Origin: Anaerolineae bacterium | GTDB taxonomy: Bacteria; Chloroflexota; Anaerolineae; Aggregatilineales; Phototrophicaceae | Length of the DNA: 64,000 bases | Direction of reading: 5' to 3' | Assembly: GCA_022821805.1 (NCBI GenBank) | Contig: JAJECX010000016.1 | Span: 16,317-80,316, forward strand | Position numbers and translations under genes: made by a program | Shown: in pieces, positions 44,410-52,354 of the stretch | How positions within the stretch are numbered: position 1 is the first letter of the stretch | How the letters are laid out: each line of letters opens with the position of its first letter | The notes under the pieces: model-generated | Databases searched by the model: none | What the model saw: the letters and a program-made list of their open reading frames with translations, nothing else | What the model was told of the DNA's origin: nothing

Positions 44410-44493
44410 GCGCTGCGAAAATGTCCAACCCCGGCTCGTGACGGCGCCAAGAAGTTCCGTACGCGGAGTCGTCGAAACAGCGAAGGAAAACGA

Positions 44494-45435
44494 ATGCCCG
44501 AAATCCTCGTTATCGGCAGCGGCGTCATCGGTTTGAGCTCAGCGCTCTGCCTGCAGCTAAGCGGATACGATGTCCGCATCATCACGCGTGAGCTTCCGCT
44601 GCGCGCCACATCAGTCGCCGCAGGCGCCGTTTGGTCAGGCTCGGACCTCGAAGGGCGAAGCCGGTGTTGGGCGGCGAATACGCTTGATCGTTTCCTCGCG
44701 CTCGCCAAAGAAGCGAATAGCGGGGTAACTTTGCAGCGCATGCGCGAGGTCTACGCGGAAGACGTTCCCGACCCGTGGTATCGCGAGCTTCTGCCCTTCT
44801 TTCAGCGCTTGTCGAAGCATGAAATGCGCGGCGGCTTAATAGGCGGCTATTTGATGGACGTGCCGATGGTCGCGCCGCCGATTTATCTGGAGCGACTGCA
44901 TGATCAGTTCTTGGCCGCCGGCGGTCGCTTGGAACTGCGTACGGTGGAATCGCTGGAGGAACTCGCTGGCGAAGCGCCGCTTCTGGTCAATTGCACCGGC
45001 GTCGGCGCCCGCGAAGTGGCTAAGGACGACTCGGTTTATCCCCTGCGCGGGCAGACCATCCTCACCGATGCGCAGGGAATCCGCGTCGGTTACATGGACA
45101 ACAGCTCCGTCGATCATATCTTCCCGCGCGCCGACGGCGTGTTGATCGGCGGCGTCAAAGTCAAGGGCGATTGGAACCGCGAGATTGATCCGGCGATATC
45201 GGACCGTATCATGCGCCGCTGTTCGAATATCGAGAAGCGCCTGGCTGGCGCAAATGTTTTGCGGGAATTCGTCGGCTTGCGTCCCGGGCGCGATGAGGCG
45301 CGTCTTGAAAATGAACAACTGGCGAATGGCTGCAATGTCATTCATAACTACGGGCACGCTGCCGTCGGCTATACCCTCTCCTGGGGCTGCGCCATGGAAG
45401 TGGCGGCGCTGGCGCGAGCAATGGAGATCTCATGA
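44494..45435 (+). CDS. FAD-dependent D-amino-acid oxidase family protein
   Basis: A 313-aa flavoprotein of the DAO fold. FAD-binding PEILVIGSGVIGLSSALCLQLSGYDVRI (GxGxxG) at the start, ATSVAAGAVW (the DAAO motif near residue 40), PLRGQT in the middle, and the C-terminal RPGRDEARLE and NYGHAAVGYTLSWGCAMEVA, where the Arg binds substrate carboxylate and the GHxxxGYTLSWG part holds FAD. It oxidises a D-amino acid (or glycine/D-aspartate) to the imine. First of three coupled genes: overlaps the Rid-family gene by 4 bp. Confidence 0.9.
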   Translation: MPEILVIGSGVIGLSSALCLQLSGYDVRIITRELPLRATSVAAGAVWSGSDLEGRSRCWAANTLDRFLALAKEANSGVTLQRMREVYAEDVPDPWYRELLPFFQRLSKHEMRGGLIGGYLMDVPMVAPPIYLERLHDQFLAAGGRLELRTVESLEELAGEAPLLVNCTGVGAREVAKDDSVYPLRGQTILTDAQGIRVGYMDNSSVDHIFPRADGVLIGGVKVKGDWNREIDPAISDRIMRRCSNIEKRLAGANVLREFVGLRPGRDEARLENEQLANGCNVIHNYGHAAVGYTLSWGCAMEVAALARAMEIS

Positions 45436-45830
45436 ACAGACAGAACATCTCATCGGGCACAGATTACGAAGCGATCGCTGGATACTCGCGCGCTGTCCGC
45501 TTGGGGAATATCGTGCATGTCTCCGGCACGACGGCGACCGATGGCGCGGACACCATTGTCGGCATTGGCGACAGCGCCTCCCAGACTGATTTCATCATCC
45601 GCAAGATTGAGCGCGCGCTGAATGCGGCCGGCGCCCAACTCACCGACGTAGTGCGAACCCGCATCTATCTCGCGCCCGGAGCCGATTGGGAAGCGGTTGC
45701 GCGCGTGCACGGACAATACTTCGGCGAGATCCGCCCGGCAAATACCTTGCTTTACATTCAGGCTTTGGTCGGCGAAGAATACCTGGTCGAGATGGAAGCT
45801 GAAGCCATCATATCGTCAGCTCAACAATGA
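45432..45830 (+). CDS. Rid/YjgF/YER057c/UK114-family protein
   Basis: A 132-aa small trimeric-fold protein: AVRLGNIVHVSGTTATDGADTIVG, HGQYFGEIRPANTLLYIQALVGEEYLVEMEAEAI. RidA enzymes hydrolyse reactive enamine/imine products of amino acid metabolism, so a role right after a D-amino-acid oxidase makes sense. The catalytic Arg of true RidA (usually PAR(S/T)) is N104 here (RPANT), so classic RidA chemistry is doubtful; it may belong to a Rid subgroup with other activity. ATGA overlaps on both sides. Confidence 0.88.
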   Translation: MNRQNISSGTDYEAIAGYSRAVRLGNIVHVSGTTATDGADTIVGIGDSASQTDFIIRKIERALNAAGAQLTDVVRTRIYLAPGADWEAVARVHGQYFGEIRPANTLLYIQALVGEEYLVEMEAEAIISSAQQ

Positions 45831-46825
45831 AATTCAGCCTAAGATTCAATAACGACCTGCCGGTTAATGACTACATTCGCTATGTGGCTGCGGCCGAGGC
45901 AGCCGGCTTCGATCAATTCTGGTTGAGCAACGACCTCTTCCTGCGCAGCGCTCCCGTGATTTTGTCGGCGCTGGCGATGTCCAGCGAGCGCATCGAAATC
46001 GGCAGCTGCATACTCAATCCCTACACCATCCATCCAGCCGAGATCGCCATGTTCGCGGTCACGCTGGATGAGCTATCAGGCGGGCGTTTCAATCTGGGCA
46101 TTTCCAGCGGCGCGGCCGATTTCGTCCGCTGGCTGGGCATGGATTTCACCTATCCGCGCACCCGCGCGCTGGAAGCGATAAGCGCCATCAACAAGCTCAC
46201 GTCAAATCAAAACGCGGCTATCGATGGCTTGGCGCTGAAATGGACCGAAGAAGCCTGGCTGCGCTTTGAATCAAAGCGGCGCGTGCCGATCTATCTGGGC
46301 GCGATGAGCCCCAAAATGCTGGAGGCGATCGGCGAAGCAGCGGATGGCGGCTTGCCCCTGCTCTTTCCGCCTGAGCATTACGCTAATGTGCTGCCTCATG
46401 TCGAACGCGGCTTGGCGCGCGCGAGCCGGTCGCTTGATGACATTGACCTGGCCGCCTGCATCTGGTGTTCGATTTCGGACGACAAAGGGTCGGCGGAAGC
46501 GATGCTGGCCGACAAGATCGCCTATTACGGTCACGCAATGAGCCCGATGCTCTTGGCGCAGCTCGGTCTCAGTCAGGCCGACTTCGAGCCGATCCGACAT
46601 CTATATCATGTCGTCGGCGACCGCGAGCGCGCGCGGCAGTTGGTAACGCCACAAATGCTGCGCGTCGGCATCGCGGGAACAGCCGAAACCTTGATTGAAC
46701 GCCTGGAGGGACTTGCCGCCTTCGGCGTACGTCATTTCAGCTTCGGTCCGCCGCTGGGACCGGATATTGAAGCGGCAATCGAGGCTATCGGACGGCAAAT
46801 CATCCCGCGCTTCGCCCAAGATTGA
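45827..46825 (+). CDS. LLM-class flavin-dependent oxidoreductase
   Basis: A 332-aa TIM-barrel bacterial-luciferase-like monooxygenase or F420-dependent reductase: KFSLRFNNDLPVNDYIRYVAAAEAAGFDQFWLSNDLF at the start, PYTIHPAEIAMFAVTLDELSGGRFNLGIS, and LGAMSPKMLEAIGEAADG. Last gene of the amino-acid oxidase operon, overlapping the Rid gene by 4 bp. Cofactor (FMN or F420) is not readable. It could oxidise or reduce the keto acid or imine product, or act on the substrate before the oxidase. Confidence 0.87.
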   Translation: MKFSLRFNNDLPVNDYIRYVAAAEAAGFDQFWLSNDLFLRSAPVILSALAMSSERIEIGSCILNPYTIHPAEIAMFAVTLDELSGGRFNLGISSGAADFVRWLGMDFTYPRTRALEAISAINKLTSNQNAAIDGLALKWTEEAWLRFESKRRVPIYLGAMSPKMLEAIGEAADGGLPLLFPPEHYANVLPHVERGLARASRSLDDIDLAACIWCSISDDKGSAEAMLADKIAYYGHAMSPMLLAQLGLSQADFEPIRHLYHVVGDRERARQLVTPQMLRVGIAGTAETLIERLEGLAAFGVRHFSFGPPLGPDIEAAIEAIGRQIIPRFAQD

Positions 46826-46960
46826 CTTGCCAGCTTTTGCCCCAAAAGTAAACTATAGCATTGAAGCCTTTGCCCGATGAAGCGCGTAGGCATTATCGCG
46901 TTGCGCTGTTCCGCCGTATTATGATGGCGATACGCGGCGGCGACGTGGAAAGGTCAGCAG

Positions 46961-48730
46961 ATGCGCCGATTGGCGATCCTCGTCAATCTAATTCTGATGA
47001 GTCTCAGTCTCGCCGTTCTGGCTGATGACAGCGCATTGCCCATTTGCACCGCTGAAGAGTTCCTCAAATTCTTTAACATGATCGTCGAGCATCAGATCGA
47101 ATTTGACGCCGACATCACCAACGCCAGCATGTTGCACCGGGCGAGCCGCGCGCAGATGGAACGCCGAGAAGCTTACACATCGGAACTGCCCATGTGCGCC
47201 GACGCAATCGCGATCCAGCGCCTATTAATCCAGCTTGGCGGCGACGCCCTGGCGCGGGCTGCCCTGGAATCAGCTGGCTTGCCAGCGGGCCAGAATCCCT
47301 ATTTGTCGCGCCTGCCCGACAGCCAAGCGCGTATCGAAGACTTGCTTTCGACGATGCTGGGCGTTGACCGGTCGGCTGCGCCGTCACCCTTGGAACGCGA
47401 ACTGCCAGCCTGTGACATGGCCGACCTCAGCCTGCTGGCGGATGCGGCCGCTGCATTCCTGGACCTCGATCCGTCGATCGGTGAAGGAGCGAATCCAACG
47501 GAATCTGTCGACGCGATAAACCGTATTTTGCAGTGGCGCGAAGACAATGTTCCACTATTGCCGCTTTGCGCCGAGTCCATCGATCTGGTTCAGGCTATGA
47601 GCGCCGCCGCCACCGATTCGGCCGCCGCCACCGCTTTCGCTTACGCGGGCCTGTCAGCGGAGCGCAATCCCTTTCCGCCGCTTCTGGAAGCCGGCGCCAA
47701 GACCGTGACCAACTGGCTTGATCAGTGGTCGGCAACGATCATCGACCAAGCCTCCGCTAGGCCTGCGCATTCCATAGGCGACGGGCTTCTGCCGCCTTGC
47801 GCGCCTTCCGACTTGCCCGCTGAATTCGAGGCGCTGCAATCCGAATATGCGGCTTTGCTCGAGCGCGCCAACGCCAGCGCCAATTTGGCTGATGATGGCG
47901 CCGCGCAAATCGCCTTCCGCCAGTCCCGTCTCGCGAAATTGCCAATCTGCGAAGAAGCCTTTGCTTTGCGCTGGTTTAGCATGGAAGCGCTCGCCGATGT
48001 CTCACTGCGTCACGCCGTCGATGGTGGCGCGCCCGCTACGATAATCGAAAGCCTGCCCGCCGCCATGGGCGATAGCGAAGCGCGTGCCGCCAACCTCTGG
48101 ACGGATCTGGAAAACTCGCTCGCTCGTGGGGAGCGCCAGCAGGGCGAATCAATCGGCGCCGCCGCGCCAAAATGCAGCGACGCCGACGAACTCTTCGTTC
48201 TATCTTATTTGCTGCCCGAGTTCTGGGAATTCACCGATACTGCCCTGGCGATTACTCAACCGCACGAAGTCGCCGCCCTCGTCAATCAATCGTACGCGTT
48301 TCGTCAGTTGCTCTGGACGCATCTGCCCCACTGCAACGAAGCGCTCGCGATGGGCTTGCTGATGCGAGCGATTGCCGCCGATATTGTCGCTATGCTCGCG
48401 CTGGAGCTTGCCGGCTTGCCCGCCGCGGAGATTCCATACTTGCCGAAGATTAGCCGCGACATGGAACGGTTCTTTGACTGGATAGGCGAATTTTACTCCG
48501 TTTGCGGCAATGTCAATGGCGCGACCACTATCTACTACGTGACCGCCGAGAATATCGCCAACGTCCGCGCCTGCGGTTCCACGAATTGTAATATCGTGAC
48601 GACCGCCAGCCGCGGGCAGCGAATCGATGTCGTGGATGACTTGAGCAACTGGTACGAAATTGTGCTGCCCAACTGCGAAACCGCATTCATTGCCGGCTTC
48701 CTCGCCAGCCAGACGCCGCCAGGTCGCTAG
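46961..48730 (+). CDS. Secreted Cys-repeat protein with C-terminal bacterial SH3 domain
   Basis: 589 residues. Signal peptide MRRLAILVNLILMSLSLAVLADD. The body has four rough tandem units, each with two 'LP-x-C' segments (LPICTAEEFLKFF/LPMCADAIAIQRLL; LPACDMADLSLL/LPLCAESIDLVQAM; LPPCAPSDLPAEF/LPICEEAFALRW; APKCSDADELFVL/LPHCNEALAMGLL). Each unit has about 100-140 residues with a following G-LPA-NPYLP-type helix end. The SH3b domain (about 513-582) has NVRACGSTNCNIVTTASRGQRIDVV. Eight regular cysteines suggest four intra-unit disulfides. Probably extracellular and cell-wall associated; catalytic function unknown. Its stop overlaps the stop of the convergent dehydrogenase. Confidence 0.8.
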   Translation: MRRLAILVNLILMSLSLAVLADDSALPICTAEEFLKFFNMIVEHQIEFDADITNASMLHRASRAQMERREAYTSELPMCADAIAIQRLLIQLGGDALARAALESAGLPAGQNPYLSRLPDSQARIEDLLSTMLGVDRSAAPSPLERELPACDMADLSLLADAAAAFLDLDPSIGEGANPTESVDAINRILQWREDNVPLLPLCAESIDLVQAMSAAATDSAAATAFAYAGLSAERNPFPPLLEAGAKTVTNWLDQWSATIIDQASARPAHSIGDGLLPPCAPSDLPAEFEALQSEYAALLERANASANLADDGAAQIAFRQSRLAKLPICEEAFALRWFSMEALADVSLRHAVDGGAPATIIESLPAAMGDSEARAANLWTDLENSLARGERQQGESIGAAAPKCSDADELFVLSYLLPEFWEFTDTALAITQPHEVAALVNQSYAFRQLLWTHLPHCNEALAMGLLMRAIAADIVAMLALELAGLPAAEIPYLPKISRDMERFFDWIGEFYSVCGNVNGATTIYYVTAENIANVRACGSTNCNIVTTASRGQRIDVVDDLSNWYEIVLPNCETAFIAGFLASQTPPGR

Positions 48731-49722
48731 CCAGCCAGCAACCGGCTCACCGCCGCCAGCGCCGCGCCCAACTCGATATTGCGATTGGTGCCGCTGCCGC
48801 CGCCGATATGCGGGCACAGGATCACATTTTCCAGCGCGCAAAGCGGGCTTTCGGCCGGCAAGGGCTCATAGGTGAAGACATCCAGCCCGGCGCCGGCGAT
48901 GCGATTCTCGCTTAGCGCTTCGATCATCGCGTCTTCATCAATGATGCCGCCGCGGGCGATATTGACGATATAGGCGCTCTCTTTCATCAGCGCAATCTGC
49001 CCCGCGCCAATCATGCCTTCGGTGGCCGGCGTATGCGGCGTCGCCACACAGACGTAGTCGCTTTCCGCCAGCAGCTCGTCCAATTCGGCGTAGGTCGCAT
49101 CAAATGCGGACTCGAGCTCGGCCGAGAGCGGCGTCCGCTTGTAGTACAGGTTGCGCATGCCCATGACGCTCGCCCGCCGCGCCAATTCACAGCCGATCTC
49201 GCCCATGCCGATGATGCCCAGCGTTTTGCCCACTACTTCGTGCACGCGCATATTGTGCATCCAGTGGAAGGCGATCTTGCGCTCGGCGGTAATCTCGGGC
49301 TTTAGTCCGCGATAACGATAGGCGCCCAGCGTCACCGATTCGTTAGAGATGACCAGGTCTTTGCTAAGCGCCAAAATAAGCGTCATCGCCAGTTCTGCCA
49401 CGCAGTTGGGTCCCTTGCGAGGCACACACTCGAAAGTCAAGCCGCGCTCGCGGACGGCATCCACGTCAATGTTGAAGTAACTGCGTCCCAGTTTCAGCAC
49501 TGCCCGCAGGTTAGGCATAGCCGCCAGCAATTCATCGTCCACCGACGCCGCGCCAGCGATCAAGCCCGCGACGTCGCCACTGGCCTGCGCCGCCAAATCA
49601 GCGGATTCATCGGCGCATACGATTCGCAAATCCGGATAATCCGCCGCCAAATCGGCCGCCGCCGCTTCATAGCCTTCATCAGCAACCAGCACTGTATTCT
49701 TTGACTCGTTTGAGTCCGCCAT
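48727..49722 (-). CDS. D-isomer-specific 2-hydroxyacid dehydrogenase (SerA-like)
   Basis: A 331-aa NAD-dependent dehydrogenase. Rossmann motif KTLGIIGMGEIGCELARRA, catalytic Arg in YIVNIARGGIIDEDAM, Glu in FTYEPLPAESPL and His in VILCPHIGGGSGTN: the family's R-E-H triad is complete. No C-terminal ACT domain, so closer to glycerate, hydroxypyruvate or lactate-type enzymes than to regulated SerA. Lone gene, stop overlapping the secreted SH3 protein by 4 bp. The substrate is unknown. Confidence 0.9.
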   Translation of the reverse strand: MADSNESKNTVLVADEGYEAAAADLAADYPDLRIVCADESADLAAQASGDVAGLIAGAASVDDELLAAMPNLRAVLKLGRSYFNIDVDAVRERGLTFECVPRKGPNCVAELAMTLILALSKDLVISNESVTLGAYRYRGLKPEITAERKIAFHWMHNMRVHEVVGKTLGIIGMGEIGCELARRASVMGMRNLYYKRTPLSAELESAFDATYAELDELLAESDYVCVATPHTPATEGMIGAGQIALMKESAYIVNIARGGIIDEDAMIEALSENRIAGAGLDVFTYEPLPAESPLCALENVILCPHIGGGSGTNRNIELGAALAAVSRLLAG

Positions 49723-49828
49723 TTTCTCACATCCTTTTTGCCTAGCGACGCTCTTCGATTGTTCGGATTATCTTGGCCACTACACTATGCAAATAACTAG
49801 CAACAGAGGCAAAAGCAGCAGGGATTAT

Positions 49829-49847
49829 AGGTTTTCGCCGTAAACCT
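49829..49847. promoter_or_regulatory. Inverted repeat in the divergent gap before the DUF4438 operon
   Basis: AGGTTT (49829-49834), 7 bp, AAACCT (49842-49847). It lies in the 332-bp region 49723-50054 between the divergent dehydrogenase and DUF4438 operons. Could be a repressor operator. No other gene is seen in this region. CATAAT near 49958 could be a plus-strand -10 but lacks a clear -35. Confidence 0.35.
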
Positions 49848-50054
49848 GTCAAGCAAAGCGGGCGCGCGCTGGCGGTCAAATGGCATTGCCACAAACGGGT
49901 GAAGCCCGCAGCAGCGCCTATTTGTTATTCCACAGGCGATATGGTACATTCTCATTTTCATAATTGACGACAGTTTCACAGTCAATGCATTTCTCACATT
50001 CACCGACGGTGGGCCAACGCGTCCGCCATGACCTAATGCTATGAGGAGAAGTCT

Positions 50055-50915
50055 ATGGGATTAGCAACCAATGCTGACCAACTGGTGGAGATGGCGGTTG
50101 TCGGCTACGTCAGCCAACCGACCGTGCGCGGGTATATCCCGCACGCCTCGGGCGAGGCGATGATCTTGCCGGGCATGTCCGGCTTCATCTACAACGCTCG
50201 CGTTGGCGACAGCGCCTTTGACTGGGCGGCCGACCACTTGGAACCGGGCGCATCCATCGCCCACCCCGATCTTGATGCCGATTACGCCATGCATTACTTG
50301 ACCTGCATGGGCAATCAAGCCTTTTTGATGAGCGGCTTGGCGAAGGGGACGGAAGGCATCGTCACCGGCGAGCATGCGCGGCTGCTCGTGGACTTCCCGC
50401 CGGAAGCGGCCGACCTCATTAATGTGGGCGACGCCGTGCAGATTCGTACGCTCGGACAAGGCTTGCAACTCAGCGATTATCCGCATATCACGCTAAAAAA
50501 ATGCAGTCCGCGGCTGATCGAAAGCTTGCCGATCGAAGCCGTTGACGAGCGCAGGATTCGCGTGCCGGTGACGATGGAGTTGCCCGTGCGCATTATGGGC
50601 TCGGGCGCCGAGCTAAATCCCGATTTCGTCGATCAGGACCTGATGTCCGGCGACCGCGCCTTGATGGCCGAGCTCGGTATTGACCAAATGCGCCTCGGCG
50701 ACCTGGTCGCGATCAATCATGCCGACCACCGTTACGGACGCGGTTACAAACCGGGCGCCGTCACCATCGGGCTCTGCATCCACGGGGACTCGGTCATGAC
50801 CGGTCACGGACCCGGCATCCTCACCCTGATGACATGCGATGAGCCCTGCATCAAATGGGTTATCGACCCCGAAGCCAATATCGCCAATTACCTGAATATA
50901 CGAGAGGCATCATGA
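50055..50915 (+). CDS. DUF4438-family protein, copy 1
   Basis: 286 residues; ATG at 50055 with GAGGAGAAG. Matches the DUF4438 layout (TM1086-type): MILPGMSGFIYNARVGDSAFDWAADHLEPGASIAHPD, a GNQAFLMSGLAKGTEGIVTGEHARLLVDFP core, then YPHITLKKCSPRLIESLP and a C-terminal HGDSVMTGHGPGILTLMT. The family has no established activity. It overlaps copy 2 by 4 bp (ATGA), so the two are coupled and may form a hetero-oligomer. Heads the plus-strand catabolic series. Confidence 0.85.
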   Translation: MGLATNADQLVEMAVVGYVSQPTVRGYIPHASGEAMILPGMSGFIYNARVGDSAFDWAADHLEPGASIAHPDLDADYAMHYLTCMGNQAFLMSGLAKGTEGIVTGEHARLLVDFPPEAADLINVGDAVQIRTLGQGLQLSDYPHITLKKCSPRLIESLPIEAVDERRIRVPVTMELPVRIMGSGAELNPDFVDQDLMSGDRALMAELGIDQMRLGDLVAINHADHRYGRGYKPGAVTIGLCIHGDSVMTGHGPGILTLMTCDEPCIKWVIDPEANIANYLNIREAS

Positions 50916-51784
50916 GCGCAAAAAACAACGCCGAGCAAGTCGTCAGCGTATCCGTCCAAGGTGTGATCACCCCGCCGCGCATGCCGCCGCTGCCAGCCAT
51001 GCCCTACTCGCTGGCGGCCGATGGCAGTCCCTTTTTGCTGCCCGCTTATGGCAGCATCGTTTATAACGTCGCCGTTGGCGATTCGGCATACGGCTGGCTG
51101 GCTGATTGTGTACATCCGGGCGTCAGCGTGATGATGGGCGATGCCACCGGCAACCGCGGGCTTAACGTCTTGTCTTGCGTCGGCAATACCGCCATCGTCA
51201 TGACCGGCAACGCCCAGCGCGCCCGCGGCGTCGTCACCGGCAAAACAGGCCGTTTCTCCGAGCATGTCATCATCCATTTTGAACAAGATGTGCTGGAGCA
51301 ACTCGCCATCGGCGACAAGATCGTCATCAAAGCCAAAGGCGTCGGCATGAAATTCGATGACCATCCCGATGTCATGCTCAAAGGCTGCTCGCCCGAACTG
51401 GTAGACGCCTTGGAAGTGACGACCAATAGCGAGGGCAAGCTCTCGGCGCCGGTTGTCGCCGCGGTGCCGCCGCATCTGCTGGGCGCTGGCGCGGGCTTGG
51501 TCAGCGATGGCGGCTCCATCCACATCCAGACGGCCGACAGCGGCGCGGTCAAAGAAGCGGGGCTGGATAATCTGCGGCTGGGCGATGTCGTTGCGCTGAT
51601 TGATTATGACAGCAGTTGGAATCACGGCTATTTGCGCAACGCGGTGGGCATCGGCGTGGTGGCGCAGGGGGACAGCCCGCGCGCCGGTTACGGTCCCGGC
51701 ATCACGCTGATCATGACCTCCGCCAGCGGCGACATCGCGCCCATGATTACGCCAGGCGTGAATTTGAAGGATTTGCTGCTGTAG
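50912..51784 (+). CDS. DUF4438-family protein, copy 2
   Basis: 290 residues from the ATG of the ATGA overlap with copy 1. Shares FLLPAYGSIVYNVAVGDSAYGWLADCVHPGVSVMMGD, CVGNTAIVMTGNAQRARGVVTGKTGRF, HPDVMLKGCSPELVDAL and QGDSPRAGYGPGITLIMTS with copy 1 at the same places, so the pair arose by duplication. It has an added C-terminal SASGDIAPMITPGVNLKDLLL. A reading frame starting at 50855 lies inside copy 1 and is not credible. The function is unknown. Confidence 0.85.
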   Translation: MSAKNNAEQVVSVSVQGVITPPRMPPLPAMPYSLAADGSPFLLPAYGSIVYNVAVGDSAYGWLADCVHPGVSVMMGDATGNRGLNVLSCVGNTAIVMTGNAQRARGVVTGKTGRFSEHVIIHFEQDVLEQLAIGDKIVIKAKGVGMKFDDHPDVMLKGCSPELVDALEVTTNSEGKLSAPVVAAVPPHLLGAGAGLVSDGGSIHIQTADSGAVKEAGLDNLRLGDVVALIDYDSSWNHGYLRNAVGIGVVAQGDSPRAGYGPGITLIMTSASGDIAPMITPGVNLKDLLL

Positions 51785-51789
51785 TGTCA

Positions 51790-51879
51790 CCCCCACCCTA
51801 AATCCCTCCCCCATGAAGAGGGAGGGACTTTTTTCTCCCCTTCCCTCATTTTGGGGGAAGGGGCCGGGGGATGGGGGGC
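51790..51879. repeat. GC-rich hairpin repeat, full copy A
   Basis: About 90 bp of alternating C-runs and G-runs with two nested hairpins (CCCTCCCCC/GGGAGGGA and CCCCTTCCC/GGGGGAAGGGG). Its reverse complement is nearly identical to 57183-57273, so the two are inverted copies 5.4 kb apart. It fills the gap between DUF4438 copy 2 and the VOC gene and ends at the VOC ribosome site. Shorter relatives are at 23513 and 59259. Confidence 0.75.
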
Positions 51880-51891
51880 AAGGAGGACATT

Positions 51892-52350
51892 TTGTCTTAC
51901 ATCAAACACATGGCATTTGCCGTCAAGAGCGTTGACGACACGCTGAAACGCTACCAAACGCTCCTCGGCGTCGGCTTGGACGCGCGCGTCGTCACTGCCG
52001 AAGTAGCGCGCATCAAGGTCGCGATCTTCAACGTCGGCGAGATCGAATACCAACTGAACGAGTCGCTGGATGCCGATGGACGCTTCAGCCAGTGGATCGC
52101 AGAACGCGGTACCGAAGGCTTGCACCATATCTGCTATGCGGTGCCCGATATCGATGCCGCCCTGGAGTCGGCGCAGGCGGAAGGCGCGACGCTGAAATTA
52201 TGCAGCGCCTGCAATGTCTTCGGCAGTCACCCGCATCCGGAGGGCTATGTCGCCTTCCTTGAGCAAGAAACCGGCGGCATTGAACTTGAACTCATGCAGG
52301 TCTACACGCCGGAAGAGCTGGAGCAATACAAGTCAATCCGCGGAATCTGA
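51892..52350 (+). CDS. VOC-family protein, methylmalonyl-CoA epimerase-like
   Basis: 152 residues from TTG 51892 (AGGAGG five bases upstream, at 51881-51886), giving MSYIKHMAFAVKSVDDTLKRYQ. An ATG at 51871 lies inside a GC-rich repeat and is less likely. The single-module glyoxalase fold has H6, GLHHICYAVPDIDAALESAQAEGATL and GGIELELMQ, the metal-ligand sites used by methylmalonyl-CoA epimerase. Racemising a 2-substituted acyl-CoA or related lactate-type metabolite would suit its neighbour, the Ldh-type dehydrogenase, and the peptide/opine importer downstream. The exact substrate is inferred. Confidence 0.83.
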   Translation: MSYIKHMAFAVKSVDDTLKRYQTLLGVGLDARVVTAEVARIKVAIFNVGEIEYQLNESLDADGRFSQWIAERGTEGLHHICYAVPDIDAALESAQAEGATLKLCSACNVFGSHPHPEGYVAFLEQETGGIELELMQVYTPEELEQYKSIRGI

Positions 52351-52354
52351 GAAC

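Noticed and set aside
51790..51879. CRISPR-like or riboswitch interpretation of the C/G-run repeats
   Set aside because: Only single or paired hairpins, no regular repeat-spacer array, and no known riboswitch core; best read as an interspersed repeat.
51871..51891. ATG at 51871 as start of the VOC protein
   Set aside because: It lies in the GC-rich repeat; the AGGAGG at 51881 pairs with the TTG at 51892, which starts exactly where the conserved fold begins.
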